Below, piece after piece: positions 7,467-16,464 of a stretch of DNA of 64,000 nt. How positions within the stretch are numbered: the stretch's first letter is position 1; each line of letters opens with the position of its first letter. Both the position numbers and the translations under genes were made by a program. The stretch comes from Bradyrhizobium sp. KBS0727 (GTDB lineage Bacteria; Pseudomonadota; Alphaproteobacteria; Rhizobiales; Xanthobacteraceae), in assembly GCF_005937885.2 (NCBI RefSeq), contig NZ_CP042176.1, positions 5,203,501 to 5,267,500 on the forward strand. The letters run 5' to 3'. The notes under the pieces were generated by a model that saw only the letters and a list, made by a program, of their open reading frames with translations, was not told the DNA's origin and made no database searches.

Positions 7467-9509
7467 TCACCGCAACGCAATATCGAGCCAGCCGAGCGCA
7501 TTCACCGTGACGCGGTCGCCGGTGTCGACCAGCACCGTCGTGGTCTCGGCTTCGATGATCGCTGGACCCGCCAAGGTATGCCCGGGCCTGAGGTCATCGA
7601 GCGCATAGACCGGCACCTCGCGCCAGCCGCCGAAGAAGGCTTGCCGTTGGCCGCGCGGCGCACAGGCGCCGGAAGACGGTGCAGGCCTGGTATCCTGCCC
7701 GCGTTGCGCGACTTCGCCGACGGCTGCGACGCGGGCGTTGACGAACACGACTTCCTGGCCGCGCGAAGCGTAGGTGTAGAGTTCCTCATGCTTGACGTGG
7801 AAACGGTCCTCGATTTGATCGACGAGATTGTCCGCATTCCAGTCCAGCCCATCGAGCGAAACGTCGATCTCAAAAATCTGCTCGCCGTAGCGCATCTCGG
7901 CGGAGCGCTCGATCGCGATCGGTCCAGCGAACCAAGAACGAAGCCGGCCGGCGGCCTGCGCTTCCAGCTCGGCAAACAGCGCATGGACTTCGCCCGCGGT
8001 GATGCGCGCGCCCGTACCGTAATGCGTGCGGCTGACTTCGTAGCGGAGATCGCTGGTCAGCATGCCCCAGGCCGACAGCACCGACGCCACCGTCGGCACG
8101 ATGATGCGCTTGATCTCGAGCTCGCGCGCCACTTCCGCCGCATGAAGTCCCGCCGCGCCGCCAAAACTGAGCAGCGCAAATTTTCGCGGGTCAACGCCAC
8201 GGCGCAGGGTCATCAGGCGGATGCCGTCGGCCATCTTCAGATTGATCATGCGGTAGATGCCGGCGGCGGCTTCCGCCTGCGACAATTCCAGCGCCGCGGC
8301 GACGCGATCGATGGCGGCTTCCGACGCCGCGCGATCGAGCGGGCGTTTGCCGCCCATGAAGGCGGCGGCATCGAGATAGCCGAGCACGACATTGGCATCG
8401 GTGACGGTGGCTGCCAGGCCGCCGTTGCCGTAGCAGGCCGGGCCCGGCACCGAGCCCGCGCTTTCCGGGCCAACGCGCAAAGTGCGGCCGGCATCGACGC
8501 TGGCGATCGAGCCGCCGCCGGCCGCGATGCTCGCAATGTCGAGGCTGCGCAACGCGATGCGCTGGCCGGCGAGCATGCCGTCCGCGGACAGCGAGGCCTG
8601 CCCGCCCGATATCAACGAGATATCCGTGCTGGTGCCGCCCATGTCGAACGGCACCAAATCGGGAATTTCGACCAGCGCAGCACAGCGCCGTCCTCCCGAC
8701 ATGCCGCCGGCGGGGCCCGACAGCACCGTGCCCGCGGCGAGCCGCGACGCCTCCTCGACCGGCGCCATGCCGCCATGCGACAGTACCACGAACAGCGAGC
8801 CCTTGAAGCCGGCCTCCGTCAGGCGCGTTTCGAGATTGGTGAGGTAGCGCCGCACGATCGGCTCGACATAGCCGTTCACGATCGTGGTCGAGACGCGCTC
8901 GTATTCCTTGATCTGCGGCAGCACATCGCTGGAGCGGGAAACGCTGATGCCGGGCAGCGCCTGCGTCAGCCGATCAACCGCGGCGAGCTCGTGCGCCGGA
9001 TTGATGTAGGCGTGCAGGAAGCACACCGCGACCGAAGTCGCACCGGATTTCTTGATGCCGGCAATGGCATCATCGAGCGAGCGCGGGTCGAGCGGACTCG
9101 AAACCTCGCCGTTCGCCCTCAACCGTTCGCGCAAGCCGAACCGCAATTCGCGCGGCACCAGCGGCTCGGGCGGCGGCGAGCGCAGATCGTAGCGGTCCGG
9201 CTTGAGGCCCTCGCGCATTTCGATGACGTCGCGATGGCCTTCGGTCGTGAGCAGCGCGACCTTGGCGCCCTTGCGCTCCAGCAGCGCATTGGTCGCGACT
9301 GTGGTGCCATGAACGAGGCGGTCGGTCGCAGCCAGCATCTCCGCGCGCGTGACGTGCAGGCGACGCGCCAGCTCTTCCAGTCCCGCCATCACGCCGATCG
9401 ATTGATCCGCCGGGGTCGATGGTGATTTCGCGAATACGGTCCGTCCGGTTTCATCCGTGGCCACCAGATCGGTGTAGGTGCCGCCGACGTCAACGCCAAT
9501 CCTGTACAT
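7467..9509 (-). CDS. Hydantoinase/oxoprolinase family protein, subunit A (HyuA-like)
   Basis: A 680-residue ATP-dependent hydrolase subunit. It begins MYRIGVDVGGTYTDLVATD, the actin-like ATPase phosphate-binding motif of hydantoinase A/oxoprolinase/acetone carboxylase beta subunits. It also contains LVHGTTVATNALLERKGAKV, the PFDMGGTSTDISLI second phosphate loop and SFGGAAGLHAAEVAREL. With the B subunit it should cleave or carboxylate a cyclic or linear amide or ketone at ATP expense (N-methylhydantoinase, oxoprolinase or related). Start codon is 2 bp after the hyuB stop. The length fits the family and no disruption is seen. Confidence 0.88.
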   Translation of the reverse strand: MYRIGVDVGGTYTDLVATDETGRTVFAKSPSTPADQSIGVMAGLEELARRLHVTRAEMLAATDRLVHGTTVATNALLERKGAKVALLTTEGHRDVIEMREGLKPDRYDLRSPPPEPLVPRELRFGLRERLRANGEVSSPLDPRSLDDAIAGIKKSGATSVAVCFLHAYINPAHELAAVDRLTQALPGISVSRSSDVLPQIKEYERVSTTIVNGYVEPIVRRYLTNLETRLTEAGFKGSLFVVLSHGGMAPVEEASRLAAGTVLSGPAGGMSGGRRCAALVEIPDLVPFDMGGTSTDISLISGGQASLSADGMLAGQRIALRSLDIASIAAGGGSIASVDAGRTLRVGPESAGSVPGPACYGNGGLAATVTDANVVLGYLDAAAFMGGKRPLDRAASEAAIDRVAAALELSQAEAAAGIYRMINLKMADGIRLMTLRRGVDPRKFALLSFGGAAGLHAAEVARELEIKRIIVPTVASVLSAWGMLTSDLRYEVSRTHYGTGARITAGEVHALFAELEAQAAGRLRSWFAGPIAIERSAEMRYGEQIFEIDVSLDGLDWNADNLVDQIEDRFHVKHEELYTYASRGQEVVFVNARVAAVGEVAQRGQDTRPAPSSGACAPRGQRQAFFGGWREVPVYALDDLRPGHTLAGPAIIEAETTTVLVDTGDRVTVNALGWLDIALR

Positions 9510-9511
9510 TG

Positions 9512-11176
9512 TTAGCTACGCTGCTCCGCCGGAACTTCAGTGAGGCCCTGTTCGCGATCGCGCTGCCGCGCTTCTGCCGAACGCTCCGACGGTGGCCCCC
9601 AGCCGCCACCGCCGGAGGAGCGGATTTCGAGACAATCGCCCGGACGCAGCTCGATGCCGACTTCCTTGGTGCGCAACACGCGGGGCTCGCGGCCCTCGGA
9701 CAGCAGGCGATAGTGATGCGGCTTGCCGTCCTCGCCACCGAGCATGCCGCACGGGCCATGGCGAGCGCCGTCGCCCGCGGTGTTGCCGCGCGCGGGCTTG
9801 TCGATTTCGAGCACGAGATCGAGCGCGACGCCGAGCCCGCCGCGAAACTGACCATCGCCGCCGGAGCCAGGGCGGAATTCGTGCTGACGGAAATGCAACG
9901 GAAAACGGGTCTCGGCCACTTCAAGGCTGCCGAATTTGAGCCCGCCGACGCTGTGCCATTCGCCGATCGACGACCAGCCGTCGCCCCCGGACGACGCGCC
10001 GCCGCCCGGGCGCGCCTGGAACAGATGCCAGATGAAGTTCTTGCCGGTGCGCGGGTCTTCACCCTGGATGGCGATCCGGAACCGTCGGCTCCAGCCCGCC
10101 ATCGCCCGTTCCGGACAGGAAGCCGACATCGCCTTGACGATCGCCTCGACGATTTCGTTGGAGGGATGGCTGGTGCACAGCGTCACCGGCCGGCCGGGAT
10201 CGGCCCAGACGATGGTGCCCTGTTTGGCGATCACCTTGAGCGGACGCAGCGCGCCGGTGTTCTTGGGTATCTCGGCGTCGATCAGGTACGCAAAGGCCAT
10301 CGCGACGGCGGCCTGCATGTTGGCATGCGAGGAATTGACGAAGCTGGTCGATTGCGGGTCGGAGCCGGAAAGATCGACCTCGATGTCGCTGCCCTTCTTG
10401 GTCACCTTCGCAGCAATACGGATATCGCTGCGGCCATGGCCGTCGTCGTCGAGAAACGCCTCGCCGTGAAATACGCCGTCTTTCCAGGTCGAGACCACGG
10501 CGCGGGTCTGCTGCTCGGTCGTATCCAGAATGGCTTCGATCGCGGCTTCGACGACCGGCGCGCCGAATTCGCTGAACAATCTTGATACGCGCCGCTCGCC
10601 CAACTGCGCCGCCCCCAGCATCGCCGCGAGGTCGCCGCGAAATTCGCGGGGGTTGCGGACGTTGAGCGCCAAGAGATCGAGCAGGTCGGCGCGCGGCTTG
10701 CCGGCCTCGTAGAGCTTGATCGGCGGAATCCGCAGGCCTTCCTGAAAGATTTCGGTGGCCGCGGGGTTATAGGCGCCATGGGTGCCGCCGCCGATATCGC
10801 TCTGATGCGCGCGTACGATGGTCCAGAGCAGTCGCCGTTCGCCGGCAAATACCGGCACGAAGACGGTCAAGTCAGGCAGGTGGCTGCCGCCATGATAGGG
10901 ATCGTTGAGCAGAATGACGTCGCCGGGCTTGACGTCCTTGAACCGCTCCTCGACCGCGATCGTCGCCCACGGCAGCGCGCCGACGTGGACCGGAAGGTGG
11001 TCGGCCTGCGCGATCAGGCGAGCGTCGGTGTCGCAAATCGCCAGCGAGAAATCGCGGCTGGAATTCAGTATCTGCGAATAGGAGGTGCGAAGCATCGCCT
11101 CGCCCATCTCCTTGACTATCGAACTGAGCCGGTGCTGGACGACGGAGCGCGTGATGGGATCAATCTTGGCGGACAT
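9512..11176 (-). CDS. Hydantoinase/oxoprolinase family protein, subunit B (HyuB-like)
   Basis: A 554-residue partner of HyuA. Diagnostic segments: DPITRSVVQHRLSSIVKEMG at the start, GDVILLNDPYHGGSHLPD near residue 85, the DLSGSDPQ motif near 265 and FRPGSGGDGQFRGGLGV near 430. It carries the metal/substrate site of the complex. An AGGT ribosome binding site precedes the ATG at 11176. It lies between an aminotransferase gene (33 bp upstream) and hyuA, forming a three-gene catabolic unit. Confidence 0.88.
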   Translation of the reverse strand: MSAKIDPITRSVVQHRLSSIVKEMGEAMLRTSYSQILNSSRDFSLAICDTDARLIAQADHLPVHVGALPWATIAVEERFKDVKPGDVILLNDPYHGGSHLPDLTVFVPVFAGERRLLWTIVRAHQSDIGGGTHGAYNPAATEIFQEGLRIPPIKLYEAGKPRADLLDLLALNVRNPREFRGDLAAMLGAAQLGERRVSRLFSEFGAPVVEAAIEAILDTTEQQTRAVVSTWKDGVFHGEAFLDDDGHGRSDIRIAAKVTKKGSDIEVDLSGSDPQSTSFVNSSHANMQAAVAMAFAYLIDAEIPKNTGALRPLKVIAKQGTIVWADPGRPVTLCTSHPSNEIVEAIVKAMSASCPERAMAGWSRRFRIAIQGEDPRTGKNFIWHLFQARPGGGASSGGDGWSSIGEWHSVGGLKFGSLEVAETRFPLHFRQHEFRPGSGGDGQFRGGLGVALDLVLEIDKPARGNTAGDGARHGPCGMLGGEDGKPHHYRLLSEGREPRVLRTKEVGIELRPGDCLEIRSSGGGGWGPPSERSAEARQRDREQGLTEVPAEQRS

Positions 11177-11209
11177 TGTACCTGTTCTTGCCGTCTTGCT
11201 TGTTGTTGC

Positions 11210-12523
11210 TCAGAGCGCCGCGACTTCCGCCAGCGCGCCCGATGCCGCCTCGATGATTGCATGGATATCGTCGTCCGTCATCGGGGTCGACAATGCCATC
11301 AATCCATAGCCCGCGGCCAGCACGCCACGATTGAGCAGGCCGCGGTTGAAAACCGCCTGGCGTTTCGCTTCCTCGTCGGTCGGATACGCCGAGCGATAGT
11401 CGCGGATCGGGCGGTCGGCGAAGTGAATCTTCAGGAGCGAACCGAGCCCGACGGTGCGGCCCGAAACGCCGTGGCTGCGAAACGCCGCATCGATGCCCGA
11501 GCGCACAGCCTCGCCCATCGCGTCGAGCCGCGCGAATGCCGCGTCGTCCAAAAGCTCCATCGCGGCGATGCCGGCGCGCATCGTCACCGGATTGGCCGAG
11601 AACGTGCCGCCATGCGGCAATGCCGGCTTGCCCGGCCGCGGATCGAACACCGCCATGAATTCCTTGTGGCCGCAGATCGCGCCGACCGGAAAGCCGCCGC
11701 CGATGATCTTGCCGAGCGTGGTCAAATCCGGATCGATGTTCCAGATGCCCTGCGCGCCGCGATAGCCCAGACGAAACGTGATGACCTCGTCGAAGATCAG
11801 GAGCGCGCCGACCTCGCGCGTGACGTTTCGCAGCGCCTCCAGATAGGCATGGTCGGCCGGCGCCAGACCGGCGCGGTTGGGCATGGGATCGACGAGGACG
11901 CAGGCGAGTTCCGGGCCGTGCTCGCGGATCAGGCTGACGGCAGCCTCCGCGTCGTTAAAGGGAATGGTGACGACATCGGCGAGCACGTTGTCGGGCGTGC
12001 CTTTGGCGTAGGCGACCGATACCGGCGCGTTGCGGCCCCAGGCTTCCGGGGTCGGATCGAGGCTGACCTCAGCATAGTCATAGGAGCCGTGATAGGCGCC
12101 CTCGCATTTGGCGATCTTCGGCCGGCCAGTGTGCGCGCGTGCCGCCTTCAGCGCCATCATCACCGCCTCGGTGCCGGAATTCGCAAAGCGCACCTGGTCG
12201 ACCGACGGCAGTCGCGCCGCCAGCAACTCCGCAAGATCGACTTCGGATTCGGTCGGCAGGCCGAAGGCCGATCCCATGGCAAGCTGCGTGGTCGCGGCCT
12301 TGATCAGCGCGGGATGGGCGTGGCCGTGAATCTGCGAGGTGAAATTGTTGATGCAGTCGATATAGACGTTGCCGTCGAGGTCCCAGACCCGGCAGCCCTC
12401 GCCGCGCGCGGCATAGATCGGATAGGGCTTCATGAACACGGTGGTGCGGGTGTTGCCGCCAGGCAGGCTCGCCAGCGCACGGTCGTACATTTTTTGCGAC
12501 GAGGAATTTGGATCCGGGTACAT
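11210..12523 (-). CDS. Class III aminotransferase (glutamate-1-semialdehyde aminomutase-like)
   Basis: PLP-dependent enzyme of 437 residues. Motifs: LPGGNTRTTVF and GNVYIDCINNFTSQIHGHAHP near the N-terminus, FANSGTEAVMMALKAARA (cofactor phosphate binding), DEVITFRLGYRGAQG (Asp contacting the PLP nitrogen) and LGKIIGGGFPVGA with the Schiff-base Lys. The fold matches GSA aminomutase, but its catabolic context argues for an omega-aminotransferase role rather than haem synthesis. I start at 12523 because AGGAAG lies just upstream; the longer reading frame to 12688 has no supporting signal. First gene of the operon with hyuB and hyuA. Confidence 0.85.
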   Translation of the reverse strand: MYPDPNSSSQKMYDRALASLPGGNTRTTVFMKPYPIYAARGEGCRVWDLDGNVYIDCINNFTSQIHGHAHPALIKAATTQLAMGSAFGLPTESEVDLAELLAARLPSVDQVRFANSGTEAVMMALKAARAHTGRPKIAKCEGAYHGSYDYAEVSLDPTPEAWGRNAPVSVAYAKGTPDNVLADVVTIPFNDAEAAVSLIREHGPELACVLVDPMPNRAGLAPADHAYLEALRNVTREVGALLIFDEVITFRLGYRGAQGIWNIDPDLTTLGKIIGGGFPVGAICGHKEFMAVFDPRPGKPALPHGGTFSANPVTMRAGIAAMELLDDAAFARLDAMGEAVRSGIDAAFRSHGVSGRTVGLGSLLKIHFADRPIRDYRSAYPTDEEAKRQAVFNRGLLNRGVLAAGYGLMALSTPMTDDDIHAIIEAASGALAEVAAL

Positions 12524-12730
12524 GCGGCTTCCTGCGAACTGGACCCAGCCCTTATAGCGGCTGGATTTTTGCCCGCAAACCGCCGCCTTTTCCGCGATGC
12601 TCCGCACGGCAAAGGCCCGACGGCTCACGTTTACGTGTCCGGAACCACTAAAAAACCCAGCAGCCGACGGAATAGATCGCGCCGCCACGCGTCACCACCC
12701 ATGCAAGCCGTTTGCATCATGGGAGTTGAA

Positions 12731-13120
12731 ATGACGAAATCACCAATCCTGGCCCTATTCGCCGCCGCGATCTCGCTGGCCGCCATCTCAGCCGCGAGCG
12801 CGGCACCTCCGACCAAGACCGGCACCACCGCCAAGGGGTCGGCGCTTACCGACGCCAAGGGCATGTCGCTCTATACCTTCGACAAAGATGCCGACGGCAA
12901 GTCGGCCTGCAACGGCCCCTGCGCGGCGAATTGGCCGGCCCTCAAGGCGGAAGCCAGCGACGCCGCAGGCGATGGTTATACCGTCATCGCCCGCGACGAC
13001 GGTTCCAAGCAATGGGCCTACAAGGGCAAGCCGCTCTACACGTTCACCAAGGACCAGAAGGCCGGCGACATCACCGGTGACGGCTTTCTGAACGGCGCCT
13101 GGCACCTGGCGCAGCCCTGA
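12731..13120 (+). CDS. Secreted COG4315-type protein with Yx(FWY)xxD repeats
   Basis: 129 residues: signal peptide (MTKSPILALFAAAISLAAIS...ASAA) followed by two copies of the repeat typical of COG4315 putative lipoproteins. The first is DAKGMSLYTFDKDADGKSACNGPCAANWPAL, described here by its key residues LYTFD and C-x3-C-x3-WP; the second is GKPLYTFTKDQKAGDITGDG. Start chosen at 12731 because of GGGAG at 12721. The much longer frame open upstream is antisense to other genes and not believable as coding. Function is unknown; relatives often sit beside ECF sigma or redox stress genes, as here. Confidence 0.8.
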   Translation: MTKSPILALFAAAISLAAISAASAAPPTKTGTTAKGSALTDAKGMSLYTFDKDADGKSACNGPCAANWPALKAEASDAAGDGYTVIARDDGSKQWAYKGKPLYTFTKDQKAGDITGDGFLNGAWHLAQP

Positions 13121-13217
13121 CCAATCGGGACCGAGGATCGAGGCTCGCGCGTGTCGGCGCCCAACCGGCGGGAAACGCGCGAGCGCTTTCAACAAACCAG
13201 TTCGAGCACAGGGAACC

Positions 13218-13703
13218 ATGACAATGCTACAGCTTTTCAAACCAGGCATCCGAATGGCGATGTTTGGCGCGCGCCTCCTGGTCGCCTTCGCCGCGCCGTC
13301 TCTGGTGTTAGGCGCGTTCGCACATGAAGCCCATCCGGCCGCGCAAACGGCTGCCAGCGCGGATGAAAGCGCGTTTCTCGCCGAGAACGAGACGGCGATG
13401 ACAAAAATGATGAACGACATGGCGGCGAAGCCGACCGGCGACATCGATCGCGATTTCGTCGCCATGATGGCCCCGCACCATCAAGGCGCGATCGATATGG
13501 CCGTGATCGAATTGCGCTACGGCAAGAACGAGCAACTGCGACGGATCGCCCAGGAAATCATCGTCAGCCAGTTGCAGGAGATCGCAGCCATGAAGCTCGC
13601 GATCGGCGAGCCGGTCGCGGCTTCCGCGCCTGCCCCAACGCAGCCTGACAAGGCACCGGTCTCGGCGCCGGCGGTGCACGACCACATCAACATGAAAAAG
13701 TAG
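13218..13703 (+). CDS. DUF305 (CopM-like) periplasmic protein
   Basis: 161 residues with an N-terminal export signal and one DUF305 domain with its hallmark FVAMMAPHHQGAIDMA around residue 80 and the helical EIIVSQLQEIAAMKLAI segment. Met- and His-rich helices of this family (CopM, for example) bind copper or other metals in the periplasm; a metal role here is by family analogy. The C-terminus is Pro/Ala-rich and ends HDHINMKK, a potential extra metal site. GGGAACC precedes the ATG. Probably co-transcribed with the YVTN protein 9 bp downstream. Confidence 0.85.
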   Translation: MTMLQLFKPGIRMAMFGARLLVAFAAPSLVLGAFAHEAHPAAQTAASADESAFLAENETAMTKMMNDMAAKPTGDIDRDFVAMMAPHHQGAIDMAVIELRYGKNEQLRRIAQEIIVSQLQEIAAMKLAIGEPVAASAPAPTQPDKAPVSAPAVHDHINMKK

Positions 13704-13712
13704 GAGCGACAC

Positions 13713-15173
13713 ATGCGCTATCCGATTCTGAAAAGCAGCCTGTTGGCCTGCACGATCATCGCAACATCAGCAGCAGCCTGGGCGGGACAGCCGCCCGGCG
13801 CGGCCGCCTCCCCCGATATCCCGATCAGCCATCACGACCGCGTCTATGCGGCGGAGCAATTTTCGAACACGGTGTCGGTCACCGACCCCGTCGACAACAA
13901 GTTGCTGGGCGTGATCCGGTTGGGCGATCCGCAGCCCGGCAATTTCAGCCCGCTCTACAAGGGCCAAGTGCTGGTGCACGGCATGGGCTACTCGCCCGAT
14001 CACACAACGCTTGCCATCGTCTCGATCGGGTCGAACTCAGTGAGCTTCATCGACACCGCGACCAACACCGTGAAGCACGTCACCTATGTCGGCCGTTCGC
14101 CGCACGAGGCGTTCTTCACGCCCGATGGCAAAGAGGTCTGGATCACCGTGCGCGGCGAGAATTACATCTCCGTCATCGATGCCGCGAGTTTTTCCGAGAA
14201 GACGCGCATCGAGGTGCCGGCCGGTCCGGGCATGCAGATATTCTCGCCCGACGGCAAATACGGCTACATCTGCTCGTCCTTCAATCCGGAGACCGTGGTG
14301 GTCTCCGTCGCCGACCACGCCATCGTCGCGCGCGTCAAGCAGGAGAGCCCGTTCTGCCCGAACATCGCCGCCACGCCTGACGGCGAGCAGGTGTGGTTCA
14401 CGCTGAAGGATGTCGGCAAGACGCAGGTGTTCAACGCGCGGCCTCCGTTCAACCCGATCAAGACCATCGACACCGGGCCGATCACCAACCACGTCAACTT
14501 CGCGCGCACGCCGAAGGGAACGTTTGCCTATGTCACGATCGGCGGTACCAACGAGATCAAGGTGTTTCGCACCGATGATTTCTCATTAACTGCGACCATT
14601 CCGGTCGGCAGCCTTCCGCACGGCATCTGGCCATCCGGTGACGGCACGCGGGTCTATGTCGGCCTCGAAAACGCCGACGCGCTGGCGGCGATCGATACCG
14701 CAACCAACAAGGTGGTCGCCAACATCCCGATCGGACAGGCGCCGCAGGCAATCGCCTACGTCCCCAACGCAGCGCCCAATCCGGAGGATCGCCAGAACCT
14801 GCAACCCCTCGGTGTCGCCGGCCAGGTCGCGCACCTCTCCCTCGGGCCAAAGACGGAGCCCAAGAGCGGACAGCCGCCGACCAGCGTCTCGCTGTTCGAC
14901 CAGGGCCTGATTCAGGTGCTGCAGGCGTCGGTGACCGGCCTGCAGCCGAAGCAGCGCTATGTGCTGGCGCTCGCCGAAAAGATCGACGGCAGCGGGGCAG
15001 TACAGCCGCTCGCCGCTTTCATGACCAATCCGGCGGGTTCGGCGATCGTCAACGCGGTCGGACCTATCCGGCAGATCGTGCAGAATTCCGCCACAGCCGA
15101 GCGGCGATATCTGATCATCGCCCCCGGCGAGCCCGCCAAATTCGGGGAAGCGGTACAGGTGCAGACCCCATGA
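13713..15173 (+). CDS. YVTN-family beta-propeller repeat protein, secreted
   Basis: 486 residues: a signal peptide (cleavage near SAAAWA-GQ) and then repeated beta-propeller blades with the hallmarks VSVTDPVDNKLLGVIRLG, VSFIDTATNTVKHVTYVG, ISVIDAASFS and LAAIDTATNKVVANIPIG. These resemble the YncE/nitrous-oxide-reductase-like family. The last ~110 residues (after NPEDRQNL) form a separate beta-rich domain. Such proteins act as periplasmic scaffolds; exact role unknown. AGGAG at 13704-13708 sets the start. The stop overlaps the ECF sigma start (ATGA), so the propeller is translationally coupled to the sigma factor. Confidence 0.85.
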   Translation: MRYPILKSSLLACTIIATSAAAWAGQPPGAAASPDIPISHHDRVYAAEQFSNTVSVTDPVDNKLLGVIRLGDPQPGNFSPLYKGQVLVHGMGYSPDHTTLAIVSIGSNSVSFIDTATNTVKHVTYVGRSPHEAFFTPDGKEVWITVRGENYISVIDAASFSEKTRIEVPAGPGMQIFSPDGKYGYICSSFNPETVVVSVADHAIVARVKQESPFCPNIAATPDGEQVWFTLKDVGKTQVFNARPPFNPIKTIDTGPITNHVNFARTPKGTFAYVTIGGTNEIKVFRTDDFSLTATIPVGSLPHGIWPSGDGTRVYVGLENADALAAIDTATNKVVANIPIGQAPQAIAYVPNAAPNPEDRQNLQPLGVAGQVAHLSLGPKTEPKSGQPPTSVSLFDQGLIQVLQASVTGLQPKQRYVLALAEKIDGSGAVQPLAAFMTNPAGSAIVNAVGPIRQIVQNSATAERRYLIIAPGEPAKFGEAVQVQTP

Positions 15174-15697
15174 GCGACATGCTGCGCCAGATCGAGCCGG
15201 TGATTCCAGCGTTGCGCCGCTACGCGCGTGCGCTAATGCGCAACCACGCCGCCGCCGACGATCTGGTGCAGGATTGCCTGGAGCGGGCCGTCAGCCATTG
15301 GAACCAGCGGCGCGAAGGCGATCCCCGTCCGTGGCTGTTCACGATCCTGCACAATCTGGCGATCAATCAATTCCGCCAAACAAAGACACGCGGCAAGCAC
15401 ATTGCCATCGACGAGGCCAACGAGGATGACTTTGGGCAGGATGCCGTGCAGGAACAGAAACTGATGTACCAGGATGTCCTGGACAGGCTGGCGCGGTTGC
15501 CGGAAGACCAGCGCGCCGTGCTGCTTCTGGTCGCGGTGGAAGACCTATCCTATGCCGACGCCGCCCGGGTGCTCGACATTCCCGTCGGCACCGTGATGTC
15601 GCGGCTGTCGCGGGCGCGCGAAAGATTGCAGCAGGAAATCGAAGGGACCGCGGACGGCGCGTCGAAAAACGTGGTGCAGTTGCGGAGCATGAAATGA
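15170..15697 (+). CDS. RNA polymerase sigma factor, ECF type
   Basis: 175 residues with the two ECF regions. Region 2 contains LRRYARALMRNHAAADDLVQDCLERA and RPWLFTILHNLAINQFRQ (-10 recognition). Region 4 contains LPEDQRAVLLLVAVEDLSYADAARVL and PVGTVMSRLSRARERL (-35 recognition helix-turn-helix). Overlaps the propeller gene upstream and the anti-sigma gene downstream, both by ATGA. It probably directs its own operon and an envelope or metal stress response, but I could not identify its promoter motif with confidence. Confidence 0.92.
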   Translation: MSDMLRQIEPVIPALRRYARALMRNHAAADDLVQDCLERAVSHWNQRREGDPRPWLFTILHNLAINQFRQTKTRGKHIAIDEANEDDFGQDAVQEQKLMYQDVLDRLARLPEDQRAVLLLVAVEDLSYADAARVLDIPVGTVMSRLSRARERLQQEIEGTADGASKNVVQLRSMK

Positions 15698-16464
15698 CCA
15701 ATCGACCCATCACGGAAGACGATCTCCACGCCTATGTGGATGGCGTTCTCGAACCTGAGCGGCGAGTAGAAGTCGCGGCCTATCTGGAAGGCCACCCCGA
15801 TGTCGCCAAACGCATCGCTGGGTTCGCCGATCAGCGTGAGCTGTTGCGCAAGGCGCTGGCGCCGATCGCAGACGAGCCCTTGCCGCCGCAACTCAATCTG
15901 TCGCGGATGATCGAGAGCCGGCAGCGACGCCACCTGCCGTTCGGCTGGGCGGTCGCGGCCATGCTGATGCTGAGCATCGGCGGTCTCGGCGGCTGGGTGA
16001 TGCGTGGCGCCGTGCAAACTTCGTCCGGCGGCCTTGCCGCACTCGCGCAGGAAGCGGCCTACTCCTATCAGGTCTACGCGCCGGATCGCGTCCGGCCGGT
16101 CGAGATGCGGGCAACCGATAGCGCGCAACTGGTGCAGTGGGTTTCCAACCGCCTGCATCAGCCGGTGAAACTGCCGGACCTGACCACGTCGGGCTATCGC
16201 CTGATGGGAGGCCGTCTGATCGCGACCTCGCACGGCCCCGCGGCCATGTTCATGTACGACGACGACAAGGGCGAACGGCTGGTCGTGTTGACGCGTCCCA
16301 TGACGACAGACCAGAGCGCGCCGATGGCCCCGCATGCGCAGGACAATGTCGCGGGCTTTGCCTGGGCGGATGGCGGGATGGGCTACAGCCTTGTCGGACA
16401 GGTCGCCGCCGAATCCCTCAAGCCGATCGCCAACGAGGTACGCCGGCAGGCGCGCACGATTTAG
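15694..16464 (+). CDS. Transmembrane anti-sigma factor
   Basis: 256 residues. The N-terminal cytoplasmic anti-sigma domain (ITEDDLHAYVDGVLEPERRVEVAAYLEGHPD) is of the putative zinc-finger class but lacks the HxxxCxxC zinc ligands. One transmembrane helix follows at about 88-108 (WAVAAMLMLSIGGLGGWV), then a periplasmic domain of about 145 residues. It should hold the preceding sigma factor at the membrane and release it on an envelope signal, perhaps sensed by the DUF305, COG4315 or propeller proteins encoded upstream. It ends 4 bp inside the convergent MFS gene. Confidence 0.88.
   Translation: MTNRPITEDDLHAYVDGVLEPERRVEVAAYLEGHPDVAKRIAGFADQRELLRKALAPIADEPLPPQLNLSRMIESRQRRHLPFGWAVAAMLMLSIGGLGGWVMRGAVQTSSGGLAALAQEAAYSYQVYAPDRVRPVEMRATDSAQLVQWVSNRLHQPVKLPDLTTSGYRLMGGRLIATSHGPAAMFMYDDDKGERLVVLTRPMTTDQSAPMAPHAQDNVAGFAWADGGMGYSLVGQVAAESLKPIANEVRRQARTI

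Noticed and set aside
7578..9425. 615-codon plus-strand frame across hyuA
   Set aside because: Shadow of hyuA; composition (Ala, Arg, Asp, His runs) and lack of any domain pattern mark it as non-coding.
10778..12730. Very long plus-strand open frame running into the COG4315 gene
   Set aside because: It is antisense to the aminotransferase and hyuB genes, has an Arg/His-rich composition typical of GC-rich shadow frames, and the real gene has its own ribosome binding site at 12721.
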